DNA of 64,000 nt, taken from positions 1 through 64,000 of the forward strand of contig NZ_CABHOL010000052.1 of the NCBI RefSeq assembly GCF_902168135.1. The letters run 5' to 3'. This document shows, in pieces, positions 35,580 to 44,535 of the stretch (position 1 is the first letter of the stretch; every line of letters begins with the position of its first letter). The notes below the pieces were generated by a model. That model had not been told where the DNA came from and made no database searches. It was given only the letters and a program-made list of their open reading frames with translations. The position numbers and the translations under genes are program-made. Source of the stretch: an uncultured Fluviicola sp. (GTDB lineage: Bacteria > Bacteroidota > Bacteroidia > Flavobacteriales_D > Crocinitomicaceae).

Positions 35580-36172
35580 ATCACTTATCGGACAAGGCAC
35601 GCATAGACCTGGTTTTGGTAGACCAGGCAAGAAACGGCGACCAGGCTGCATATGCGCAATTGATGGACCGATACCGCGAATCTATTTATTTCATGATGAT
35701 GAAGATGGTCCGCAACTCAGACGATGCTGACGATTTAACGATCGAAGCTTTCGGAAAAGCCTTCAGCAGGCTCGACCAATATTCTCCGAGTTTTGCTTTT
35801 TCTACCTGGCTTTTCAAAATCGCTTCCAATAACTGTATCGACTTTATTCGTAAAAAACGTATCAAGCTGACATCTATGGATACCGGCTATACGAATGAAG
35901 ACGGAGAAGCAGTGGGTATCGACGCAAAATCAGATACTCGGGACCCGGAGGAACACATCATTCACAACCAAAAAGTGAAGCACATGCGTCAGTTGGTTAG
36001 TAAACTGAAGCCGCGCTACCGGGAGCTGATCGAAAAACGCTACTTTGAAGAATTGAGCTACGAAGAAATTGCCGAAGAATTAAATCTCCCATTAGGAACC
36101 GTAAAAGCCCAATTATTCCGGGCACGTGACTTCCTGGCTCAAATGATGGAGCAGACAAAAGACGCTATTTAA
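35570..36172 (+). CDS. ECF-type RNA polymerase sigma factor
   Basis: The 200-residue protein has sigma region 2 (about 20-100; DADDLTIEAFGKAFSRLDQY, FSTWLFKIASNNCIDFIRKK) and region 4 (about 140-192; PRYRELIEKRYFEELSYEEI, LNLPLGTVKAQLFRARDFL). The acidic linker is about 35 residues. No anti-sigma gene is adjacent, and it overlaps the glycosyltransferase gene by 10 bp. Such orphan ECF-like sigma factors are widely conserved in Bacteroidota. Confidence 0.92.
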   Translation: MEVDHLSDKARIDLVLVDQARNGDQAAYAQLMDRYRESIYFMMMKMVRNSDDADDLTIEAFGKAFSRLDQYSPSFAFSTWLFKIASNNCIDFIRKKRIKLTSMDTGYTNEDGEAVGIDAKSDTRDPEEHIIHNQKVKHMRQLVSKLKPRYRELIEKRYFEELSYEEIAEELNLPLGTVKAQLFRARDFLAQMMEQTKDAI

Positions 36173-36189
36173 ATAAATGATTTAGTATA

Positions 36190-36229
36190 AAACACGTAGG
36201 GCTGCGATGAATCGCAGCCCTACGTGTTT
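36190..36229 (+). terminator. Long palindromic terminator
   Basis: Perfect 19-bp arms (36190-36208 with 36211-36229) with a 2-nt centre follow the sigma factor stop and precede the convergent secreted protein stop. The outer ACGTAGGG arm is shared with the palindrome at 19872-19918. Confidence 0.88.
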
Positions 36230-36250
36230 CCGGACGAAACAAAAAAGAGA

Positions 36251-38104
36251 TTACTCTGTAATAATCTTATGAGCTTTAGTCACACCATCCGTTGTAATAT
36301 TCAGGATGTAAACGCCTTTAGCATTCCCGCTTAAGTCAAGTGACAAGCGTGTAGTTCCGGCTTCAATCACTTTGCTTGCAACTTTTTTACCGAACAAATC
36401 AAACACTTCAAATACCGTTTGTTTTGTTCCCTGGGATTCGCTCGCAACAGTAAAGATACCCGCACTCGGGTTCGGGCTAATATTCCATGCATTTTCAACT
36501 GCTTCTTTTACCGAAGGTTTGAAATCAGGAGCCTCTGTTTCCTGAACCATTACCTGGTAACCTCCTTCGTTTGCACTTTTAACGGTAGTCAAAATGTAAG
36601 CATATGCGTTCCAATCACAGTTATCGTTCCATGTTCCGCGTGTAATACGGTAAGTATGGTTGTAAAGGAAACGTCCTGCAGAAGGCGAACCTGGAAGTGT
36701 ATTGTAAGTTCCTGAGTAATTCAAGGAATAATCATCGAAACCTGTAAATGTACAACTTGCCGGATATGACCACCAAACATTAGGATTTGAAATGTGAAAA
36801 AGGGAATTGCCATTTGCATCCAATTCCTCTACCCCCCAATACTGTCCGAAACCTGAAACTAAATTTGCATTCATCACAATCGGTGTTCCTGTTACCGTGT
36901 AATAATTGTTATTAGAAGTATTTGTAGCAATATTGAATCGTGGTTCGTTAGGCAATACCGTAACTACTACCTGGTCAGTATTACTGCATCCGGTTAAATT
37001 ACTGGTTGCCGTAACAGTATAGGTTGTTGTTACTTCCGGACAAACCGAAGTAGTTAAACCGTACCCAACAGACGCTCCGTTGGCGGTCCAGCTGTAAGAA
37101 ACTCCTTTGTTCCCAATAGTAGTACCTACAGTAGCACATTCTCCCTGGCAAATCGTTTGATCGGCCCCTGCATTTGCAATTGGTTTACAAACATAACTGA
37201 AGATATGAAAATCCTGCGCCCAATTGGCACAGCTGCTTTCACGAACGGCCGCCAATACAGCCATATAATACTTCCCACAAGTAATATTCAGGTTTGACGG
37301 AAAAGTAAAATTACCGGTCGGAACACCCGTATACCACATTTCCCAGCTAAACCCGCCGTTTACCAGGTTACCCGCGGCATCACATTCCAAAATCTTCCAT
37401 AAATAATGTGTCGAAGGATTGCTGCCTAAAGCAAGAGACCCTCCAAATGTCAAAGGACTTCCCTGGCAGATCGTTGCAGGTCCTGTAACTACCGGATGAA
37501 TATTGAAATCTTCATTAATATATATTTCTCCACATAAATTGAATGCCGCTTCTGTGCCTTGTCCATTATAAGGATTATTGTAGGTCGTAACAGTGATAGT
37601 ATTAGTACCTACAGTCAAATGTGCAGGGGTAATGTAAAATTCCACATTTTGTTTCAACGGATCAAAATGATTGTTCCCACTCGGCATTCCAAGTGACGGG
37701 AGGTAATTGTTATTATTGATGCTAAAACCGGTTATTGAATTATCAGCACCAATAGCATTAATCACAAACCTGGCACAATTAATAGTCTGAGGTGTGATTG
37801 TAAAATTTAATTGATAGGTATAGGTCCCTGCAGCAGAATTGAGGGCGGTTCCATTGGATGCTACAACCGGAGAAACCCAGCGGCTGCAGCTGCTGCTATA
37901 ATCCCACAGCCCGCCATTCTGGCAGCTTTTCGGAGTAACCACGGTATTACCGGGAATCGTGACATTCCAGGAATCTTCCAGGGTATTTAAGGGCACAACG
38001 CCATTATTCCAGCCGGTGGAAACATTAATTGTCTGCTGTGCATAAGATGCCCCGGTTAAAACCAAAGCCAATCCAACCAAAATTTGTTTTAATCTATGAT
38101 TCAT
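36251..38104 (-). CDS. Secreted multi-domain protein with T9SS tail
   Basis: The 617-residue protein has a signal peptide (to about residue 22, GASYAQ), an N-terminal domain (about 25-190), a region with ANAGADQTICQGECATVGTT (about 310-330, the start of an Ig/PKD-like repeat common in these proteins) and a T9SS type A tail (WNISPNPSAGIFTVASES, ending HKIITE). It is expected outside the cell. Binding target unknown. It is convergent with the upstream sigma gene across the 36190 palindrome. Confidence 0.82.
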   Translation of the reverse strand: MNHRLKQILVGLALVLTGASYAQQTINVSTGWNNGVVPLNTLEDSWNVTIPGNTVVTPKSCQNGGLWDYSSSCSRWVSPVVASNGTALNSAAGTYTYQLNFTITPQTINCARFVINAIGADNSITGFSINNNNYLPSLGMPSGNNHFDPLKQNVEFYITPAHLTVGTNTITVTTYNNPYNGQGTEAAFNLCGEIYINEDFNIHPVVTGPATICQGSPLTFGGSLALGSNPSTHYLWKILECDAAGNLVNGGFSWEMWYTGVPTGNFTFPSNLNITCGKYYMAVLAAVRESSCANWAQDFHIFSYVCKPIANAGADQTICQGECATVGTTIGNKGVSYSWTANGASVGYGLTTSVCPEVTTTYTVTATSNLTGCSNTDQVVVTVLPNEPRFNIATNTSNNNYYTVTGTPIVMNANLVSGFGQYWGVEELDANGNSLFHISNPNVWWSYPASCTFTGFDDYSLNYSGTYNTLPGSPSAGRFLYNHTYRITRGTWNDNCDWNAYAYILTTVKSANEGGYQVMVQETEAPDFKPSVKEAVENAWNISPNPSAGIFTVASESQGTKQTVFEVFDLFGKKVASKVIEAGTTRLSLDLSGNAKGVYILNITTDGVTKAHKIITE

Positions 38105-38283
38105 ATGAATTAAATTAGTTAAGTCGCTAAAATAGAGCTATAAAAGCACCATTCAGTCAAAAAACCATCTCACTTTTCAAAATGCGCGTTCCTCCCTCTC
38201 TAAAACCACTTCTGAGCATTCAACGGTAAATTTAGATGACCGAAAAACGGTAAAACGCCTCCTTTTGAGTGAATATTTAGCAT

Positions 38284-38315
38284 AAAAGCCCCGGACAAAA
38301 TCATCCGGGGCTTTT
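38284..38315 (-). terminator. Terminator hairpin after the phosphatase gene
   Basis: A perfect 12-bp stem AAAAGCCCCGGA/TCCGGGGCTTTT with 8-nt loop lies 33 bp past the minus-strand stop at 38348. Confidence 0.88.
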
Positions 38316-38347
38316 CGTATTCAGTAATTCATTTCTTTTAAAGTGGA

Positions 38348-41083
38348 TTATTTGACAATAAGCTTGTATCTGAATAATTTTCTTGCCTGAACCTCAATTA
38401 TATAAGAACCTGCAGGAAGCTGCTCCGTTAACAAAGAATACTTTTGATCAAATACGTTTTCCGTATGGTAAATCTTTTGTCCGGTTTCATTATAAATGGT
38501 TATAAACTCAATAGGATACTCCGATGAGATAACCGTCGGTGCATTGGAAGACGCAGGGTTCGGATAAACATTAATTCCATGCTGTATTTCATTTAATCCT
38601 AAAGAAGGATCAACAATCGTAAAAGAAACGCGATTGGAAACTTCGGTATAGGAATCATTGGTAAACATCACAATAAAATAGTTTCCTGTTTGAGTTGGCA
38701 CCAGTGTATCATTCAATGTTTTACTTCCGAATGGAACTCCGTCAAAATAAGAGTAAATCAATAAAGGATCAACATTGGGATCATCACCCTGGTTGTAAAT
38801 CCCCAACCAATCTTTGACAATACCCGGAGCGTCCGTCCAATTGGCAATAATGTCATCCCCTAAATTGTAGATCGGCTGGTTAATCCATAAGTTGGTAATT
38901 GTATCTCCGACCGAGAAATAATACGGTTGACCGATAACCGTACTTCCTTTGAAATAATAAGTCGCCGAATAATATCCTTTTGGCAGAGCACCGATCGGAA
39001 TGGTCGTGTTTTGAGCAGATACAGCCCCCCAGAACGAAGATACCTGAGCTCCATGCACATATCCCACTTTCAATACTTCTACTGAATCTGCAACAGCCGG
39101 TGCATGTGTGATATCCAAATTGATCGATTGACCTACAGGATATGCGTTCGTATCCGATGTAATAACCGGAATACTTCCATAGTAAAAAGTATCGCGTGCG
39201 GCAACTTCATTGTAGCCGTCTAATTCGAAGAATCCTGCAAAATAAAGTTTGTTCGGAGTAATTCCACTTCCCTGGAAGTTAATGATCCCTGTTGAACCGG
39301 TACAATACGCCCATTCATCGGAATTAATGCTGCCCGGAACGTTCCCTAATTGATACAAACCAATCCAATCCGTGGCATTTCCGGGACCGTTTACATAGGT
39401 TGCTTTTAGAATTGAACCTGTATGATATTCTGCGGAGTCCATCACCAGGTAAGGCCCCGTATTGAACGAATTATACACTTTAAAGGAATCAACGGGACTC
39501 CAATTCGACCATTCCAAATTGCGATCGCGGTGTCTGACACGTACATAATGCCATCCGTTCGGCAAAAGACCTGCAGGAACGGTATAATCCAGAATATTTA
39601 CTCCCGCATTTAAGTCCTGCGAAGAATCCGCGGCCTGGCCCGGTGCCTGGCCATATAGATTTTCATAATCGCGCAATTTATAATGCTCTATCACCGCAAA
39701 ATCATTCGACTGGGCGAATTCGAATTCGGTACTGTTTAACAATTCGGAGGTCGATGTGGAAAATACACTGGAATGAATCGTCACCGGCAACTCCAATGAA
39801 TCGGGAAAGTTATTCTGAATATCAGGAGTGTTTGGCTGTGGCTGGTTCTTGTACCTGTGGAATGAATCTACTAATTCATTGTTTTTGTAATCACCATTCG
39901 AAAATAAGATAGGCGAACCGATCGAATAAGTTTCGATATCGATCTTTCCATTTGCGACATCTACATCCACGATATTATAACACCAATTGGAAATGGTTTT
40001 TTGGATGTATTCAAAATCTTGTTCGTTGGATTGTCCCCAATACTGGTCCCACGCTGTTCCTCCGGAAATAATATTATAAACAGGAGCATCTTTCAATTGA
40101 CCTCTTGAATACAAGTGATGATGCGCTCCCACATGCATTACATACTTTTCGTGCTGGAGACATTCAGGAACGGCTGTATTCTTTACCCAGGATGAAATAT
40201 CCCCGACGTATTGCTCTGCTTCGTATGGCCTATGAGAAAAAGTCAGTATCCAATCCACTGTATTATCGGTATCAGCTGCATTCAAAACACTTTCCAGCCA
40301 GGTAAATTGTGACGCTCCCGTGTGTTCGGAACTCAAACTGATAAACAAAACATTCCCGCATTGATAGGCATAGTAATTCTCATTCCCGGAAGAAATTCCC
40401 TGGTAAGTCATTTGGTCCAGGTAAAAATGTGAGTAGTAAGCATTCATTCCCATCGATCCATAAGTTTCATGGTTTCCAACAGTTGTTTGAATAGGAATAT
40501 ATCCTGAAAGCGCCTTGTTGTAATCAAAATGAATGTTCTTATATTGATTTAAGTTTCCCAAATCAACCTGGTCTCCAACCATAAAAGTCAACTCGATAAA
40601 ATCCGAAGGATCGCCTCCGTATTTTTGTCCGATCTTTCTTTTGGCCTGACCAACTAAACTATCGTATCTTCCGGATGTTTGAATTTGGTTATCCCCCATG
40701 ATCATAAAACGCATATGTCCGTCGGCAGAAGAAGCATTACCCGGCAGCGGAGAAGTTTTAAAACTCAAAGTATCCGAGAACTGACCGTTCAATTCAGCAC
40801 GATAATAATACTTCGTATTCGGCTGTAAGTTAATCACGTGCGAAGTATTGTAATAATAACTCGTTGCTCCATCCACAAATTGGTTCTGACCACCTGAAAC
40901 AGTCATATTCAATGCTGTGGGAGTAGTTCCGTAAACGATCGTCGGAGTTCCGGTTGCCGAAGAAATCCAATTGATATAAATGGATTGGTGTGTCTTGGCT
41001 TGTAAATATGGAAAAATGCTCTGGGCTTGTGTATTCCAAAGCCCGCTTCCAACTACGAGTAAAATGCTAAGTAATTTTTTCAT
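38348..41083 (-). CDS. Secreted purple-acid-phosphatase-like metallophosphoesterase with T9SS tail
   Basis: The protein (911 residues from ATG 41083) has a signal peptide (to about residue 21, TQAQS), a fibronectin-type N-domain (about 24-112, as in purple acid phosphatases) and a calcineurin-like core: Asp131 (MGDNQI), Asp171 (VGDQVD), Asn204-His205 (GNHE), His284 (SHRP) and His321/His323 (GAHHHLYSRG). Three beta domains follow, then a T9SS tail (INVYPNPASSNAPTVI). It should release phosphate from esters outside the cell. The open frame runs 41 codons further upstream, but the MKKLLSILLVV signal start is clear. It diverges from the TPR-HTH regulator gene. Confidence 0.87.
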   Translation of the reverse strand: MKKLLSILLVVGSGLWNTQAQSIFPYLQAKTHQSIYINWISSATGTPTIVYGTTPTALNMTVSGGQNQFVDGATSYYYNTSHVINLQPNTKYYYRAELNGQFSDTLSFKTSPLPGNASSADGHMRFMIMGDNQIQTSGRYDSLVGQAKRKIGQKYGGDPSDFIELTFMVGDQVDLGNLNQYKNIHFDYNKALSGYIPIQTTVGNHETYGSMGMNAYYSHFYLDQMTYQGISSGNENYYAYQCGNVLFISLSSEHTGASQFTWLESVLNAADTDNTVDWILTFSHRPYEAEQYVGDISSWVKNTAVPECLQHEKYVMHVGAHHHLYSRGQLKDAPVYNIISGGTAWDQYWGQSNEQDFEYIQKTISNWCYNIVDVDVANGKIDIETYSIGSPILFSNGDYKNNELVDSFHRYKNQPQPNTPDIQNNFPDSLELPVTIHSSVFSTSTSELLNSTEFEFAQSNDFAVIEHYKLRDYENLYGQAPGQAADSSQDLNAGVNILDYTVPAGLLPNGWHYVRVRHRDRNLEWSNWSPVDSFKVYNSFNTGPYLVMDSAEYHTGSILKATYVNGPGNATDWIGLYQLGNVPGSINSDEWAYCTGSTGIINFQGSGITPNKLYFAGFFELDGYNEVAARDTFYYGSIPVITSDTNAYPVGQSINLDITHAPAVADSVEVLKVGYVHGAQVSSFWGAVSAQNTTIPIGALPKGYYSATYYFKGSTVIGQPYYFSVGDTITNLWINQPIYNLGDDIIANWTDAPGIVKDWLGIYNQGDDPNVDPLLIYSYFDGVPFGSKTLNDTLVPTQTGNYFIVMFTNDSYTEVSNRVSFTIVDPSLGLNEIQHGINVYPNPASSNAPTVISSEYPIEFITIYNETGQKIYHTENVFDQKYSLLTEQLPAGSYIIEVQARKLFRYKLIVK

Positions 41084-41225
41084 CATTAAAATTTTGAGCA
41101 AATCTCCAATTTGCAGGTCGGTTTCGGCAGGTTTCCGGGTGGACATTCGGTGGACATCGATATAACTTAACAGGAAGAACACGCGCCGGTAAAAGTCTCT
41201 AAACATTCATAAGACAATAAGCGAA

Positions 41226-41233
41226 TACTTTTG
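41226..41233 (+). promoter_or_regulatory. Possible -7 box (TACTTTTG) immediately before the TPR-HTH regulator
   Basis: The sequence fully matches TAnnTTTG and ends 4 bp before the ATG at 41238. If used, transcription would begin at or next to the ATG, giving a leaderless mRNA. Confidence 0.35.
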
Positions 41234-41237
41234 CGAA

Positions 41238-43379
41238 ATGAAACGGCTTATTCCAACCCTTATCTGGGGACTTTCATGCTTCTATTTCAATTCAACAAAC
41301 GCTCAGAGCCCTGGGTTCGAAAAATTGTTTCATCAATTCCCGAATTACAACAGTCTCCCAAAAGAAACACAGCTTCAGAAGATAGACCTTCTCGTTTCCG
41401 CCGCCATTCGGAAAAAAGACTGGGATCTTGCTTTTAACGGAAATTACCTGAATGGAACCTGTTATTTAAGCCAAAACAAAAATGACCTGGCTAAAAAGTA
41501 CTTCCAACATGCACGGATTTACGCCAAAAAATGCTCAAAAATCAATTACCAGGCATGGGCAAACGAACGATTGGCTTTGATTTATTCTAAAAAAGGAATC
41601 ATAGACTCAACCGTGTCGCACTATCTCCGGGCGATGGCTTTATTTAAAAAGTTTGACACCTATAATTATGCACATGCCATTAATAATTTGGGAGAAACTT
41701 ATTTTAAGCTCGGAGCCTACAAGACCGCCTTAAACTATTACACCCATGCACTGGAAATCAAAAAGTCAAACAAAAAATGGGAAAGCGGCTGGGCATACGC
41801 TTATTGGAACATGGCCGAAGTCTATTATGAACTCAAAGAAACTGATTCTGCCTGGCATTATTATGAAAAAGCTTCCGAATCTGCTTTAAAAATACGCGCC
41901 ATCTCTTACTATGCCAATGAAGGATTCGCCCGGATCAATATGGACAGGGGAAATTATTCGCGGGCACTCAAAGAACTTTCAGAAATAAAAAAATGGTATT
42001 TCGAAACTCAAAATCCGCTGTGGATTGCAGACATGGGGCTGCTTTACATGGAAATATACCATAAACGGAACGAACAAAAGCCTTTTAGGCACTGGTCCGA
42101 AGTCGTGAAAAAGTGCATTCACCGGGAGTACATCCCGGAACAAAAACGCAAATTTTATCATTTGATGGCTTCCCATTTCAGGTCAGTTAACAACCTGGAT
42201 TCCGCCGTTTATTATCAGGAAGAAGCTTTGAAAGCCTGGGAGGAAAATTACATCAAACACGGCTTGACATCCATCAATCAATTGGCCCAATCCCAGGAAC
42301 AAATGATTGTCGCAAACAACCTGCTTCGCAGCCAGCAGGATTTGCAAAAAATCAAACTGGACCATGAACAGGTTACCTCCAGGAATTTAAGACTTGCACA
42401 CCGGAACTCCGTATTATGGATTTTTATCGTACTGACTTTAATCGTTCTGATCCTGGCGGGAATTTTCAGTTGGATAACCATGAGACTGCGCAACAAAACC
42501 CATACGGCTAACAAGCGCCTTATCGAGAAAGAAGAACGGATTCGTGAAACACAGATGCTCAATCCGCAGCCATTTGCCGTTGTTAAAAGGAATGGAGGCT
42601 TCCTGAGCTGCAATCAAGCTTTCATTGAGCTATTCGGAATTGATCCGAATGACCAGGCACAAACCCTTCCTGCATTTCTTCCAACTAATTTACAAACTAC
42701 ATTCTCAGAAATAGTAACCGCTTTACCTCCTTTTAAAAAGCAAACCAGCTTATGGATATGGGAGAATCGGGGAGAAAAGTTTGCCGTTCAGTTTTCAATC
42801 ATTAATCTGACTGAAGATCCAACCGTAAACGGGTTCATTCTGGAAGGCATCAACCAAACCACGGAATACCGTCGTCAAATGCAGGAGACGAAAAAAACAG
42901 AACAAGAACTCGCGGAAAAAGAAGCGCAATTGGCTGATTTAAGCCTGGAAACTGCCATTTCTCAGCTGGAACTGGAAAGCAACAGAAAAGTCCTTTCTTC
43001 GCTGAAAGAAAAATTGATTAGCCCTTATTCCTACAATCAGGCAGTTGAAATCAAACAATTGCTTTTACAGGAAAAAAACCAGGAGAAATTCTGGAAAAAT
43101 TACATCACACATTACAATCGGGCAAATAAGGGATTGATAGACTTACTCCTTGAAAAACATCCGTCACTGACTCAAAATGAACTCAAGCACTTCCTATACA
43201 TTGACATGCAGCTTTCCAATAAAGAGGTATCACAATTATTGGGTATTACAGACGAAAGTGTCAAAAAAGCACGCCAGCGCCTGAAGAAAAAACTGGGTTT
43301 GTCCACAGAAACAACACTTAAATCTTACCTGAATGAAATGGTTCATGCATCTGTTTCGAAAAAACATAAAAATTCTTAA
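41238..43379 (+). CDS. Membrane TPR sensor with PAS-like domain and LuxR-like helix-turn-helix
   Basis: The 713-residue protein has a signal peptide or N-terminal anchor (to about residue 23), a periplasmic TPR region (about 60-340), a coiled coil, one transmembrane helix (about 396-416, ILAGIFSWITM preceded by VLWIFIVLTLIVL), a PAS-like domain (about 437-550) and a C-terminal DNA-binding domain (about 640-700: LTQNELKHFLYIDMQLSNKE then LLGITDESVKKARQRLKKKL). It is a one-component regulator that could couple an envelope signal to transcription from the membrane. It lies back to back with the secreted phosphatase gene (154 bp apart), which may be a target. Confidence 0.8.
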   Translation: MKRLIPTLIWGLSCFYFNSTNAQSPGFEKLFHQFPNYNSLPKETQLQKIDLLVSAAIRKKDWDLAFNGNYLNGTCYLSQNKNDLAKKYFQHARIYAKKCSKINYQAWANERLALIYSKKGIIDSTVSHYLRAMALFKKFDTYNYAHAINNLGETYFKLGAYKTALNYYTHALEIKKSNKKWESGWAYAYWNMAEVYYELKETDSAWHYYEKASESALKIRAISYYANEGFARINMDRGNYSRALKELSEIKKWYFETQNPLWIADMGLLYMEIYHKRNEQKPFRHWSEVVKKCIHREYIPEQKRKFYHLMASHFRSVNNLDSAVYYQEEALKAWEENYIKHGLTSINQLAQSQEQMIVANNLLRSQQDLQKIKLDHEQVTSRNLRLAHRNSVLWIFIVLTLIVLILAGIFSWITMRLRNKTHTANKRLIEKEERIRETQMLNPQPFAVVKRNGGFLSCNQAFIELFGIDPNDQAQTLPAFLPTNLQTTFSEIVTALPPFKKQTSLWIWENRGEKFAVQFSIINLTEDPTVNGFILEGINQTTEYRRQMQETKKTEQELAEKEAQLADLSLETAISQLELESNRKVLSSLKEKLISPYSYNQAVEIKQLLLQEKNQEKFWKNYITHYNRANKGLIDLLLEKHPSLTQNELKHFLYIDMQLSNKEVSQLLGITDESVKKARQRLKKKLGLSTETTLKSYLNEMVHASVSKKHKNS

Positions 43380-43430
43380 TCTCATAATTGTGTAACACCG
43401 AATCAAAAACCGATCGATAATTTAAAAGCT

Positions 43431-44498
43431 ATGATTCTGGCAGAAACTATCGATTTGGATGCCTTTCCTGAAATGGCTGATTTGATCTACGTGTCGGTTT
43501 CCGATGCCGGAATTTCCCGTGTGCGAAAAGGAAAAGGATTTGAATATTATTACGGCAATAAAAAATTAGACTCGGAAAAGCAGCTGCAGCGAATTAAAGC
43601 TTTGGTCATACCGCCTGCCTGGGAGAATGTATGGATTTGTAAAGATGCGAACGGACATATCCAATGCACCGGAATAGATGCCCGCGGAAGAAAACAATAC
43701 CGCTATCACGCACTGTGGCAGAAGTCGAGAAATGAATCGAAATTCCTGCGTTTAACTGATTTTGGAAATGCAATGAAGAAACTTCGCAAACAGATAGCGA
43801 GTGATTTGAGAAAAAAAATACTGAGCGAAGATAAGGTAATCGCTGCTGTTCTGGCCCTAATGGATGAAACACAGATCCGCGTTGGGAACAGCTGTTATGA
43901 AAAAACCAATAAATCTTACGGATTGACCACCCTGAAGGACAGACATGTAGAAATCTCGGGAGAAAAAATCCATTTTTCTTTTATCGGAAAAAAAGGAATC
44001 CATCACACCATTTCACTGCGCAACAAACAATTGGCACGTATTGTCAAACAATGCCGCGACATTCCCGGAAAAGCACTCTTTCAATATTACGACCAGGCCG
44101 GAAACCGTCATACACTGGATTCGGGAAAAGTAAATGCCTATATCCGGAAATATACCGGGGATTCGTTTACTACCAAAGATTTGCGGACCTGGTCGGCAAG
44201 CGTCTGTGCGCTGCATCATTTTTTGAATTCAGATCCCGTGGACAATGAATCCGTACGCAAGAAAAAAACAATAGAGGTTTTGGACCTTGTCAGCAAACAA
44301 CTGGGCAACACACGAACTGTCTGCAAAAAATACTATGTTCATCCGGAAATCTTATCGCTTTACGAAAGCAGTCAGCTGGAAAGGCACATTAAAAATATTC
44401 CTTCTTCCGATAAATGGCTCTGCTCTGAAGAAAAATTGCTATTAAAGATTTTGAAGAAAATCTCAGTCCATAAAACCAAACAGGCACGTCTCGGTTAA
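43431..44498 (+). CDS. DNA topoisomerase IB (poxvirus/eukaryotic type)
   Basis: The 355-residue protein matches bacterial type IB enzymes: an N-terminal domain with GKGFEYYYGNKKLDSEKQLQ and PPAWENVWIC, a catalytic domain with ALMDETQIRVGNSCYEKTNK and SYGLTTLKDRH, KDLRTWSASV, and the Tyr-containing end VCKKYYVHPEIL. It relaxes supercoils through a 3-prime phosphotyrosine link. The last five codons (QARLG) and the stop are encoded inside the left arm and loop of the palindrome at 44481-44513, so the C-terminus appears to have been remodelled by that element. Confidence 0.92.
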   Translation: MILAETIDLDAFPEMADLIYVSVSDAGISRVRKGKGFEYYYGNKKLDSEKQLQRIKALVIPPAWENVWICKDANGHIQCTGIDARGRKQYRYHALWQKSRNESKFLRLTDFGNAMKKLRKQIASDLRKKILSEDKVIAAVLALMDETQIRVGNSCYEKTNKSYGLTTLKDRHVEISGEKIHFSFIGKKGIHHTISLRNKQLARIVKQCRDIPGKALFQYYDQAGNRHTLDSGKVNAYIRKYTGDSFTTKDLRTWSASVCALHHFLNSDPVDNESVRKKKTIEVLDLVSKQLGNTRTVCKKYYVHPEILSLYESSQLERHIKNIPSSDKWLCSEEKLLLKILKKISVHKTKQARLG

Positions 44499-44513
44499 AC
44501 CGAGACGTGCCTG
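44481..44513 (+). terminator. Palindromic terminator that supplies the topoisomerase stop codon
   Basis: Perfect 16-bp arms (44481-44496 with 44498-44513) surround one central base. The TAA stop (44496-44498) is the centre of the hairpin. The core CGTCTCGGTTAAACCGAGAC is identical to that at 19872-19918. The acyl-CoA synthetase gene ends convergently 23 bp further. Confidence 0.88.
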
Positions 44514-44535
44514 CAGGTTTCTATTTGTATTTTAA

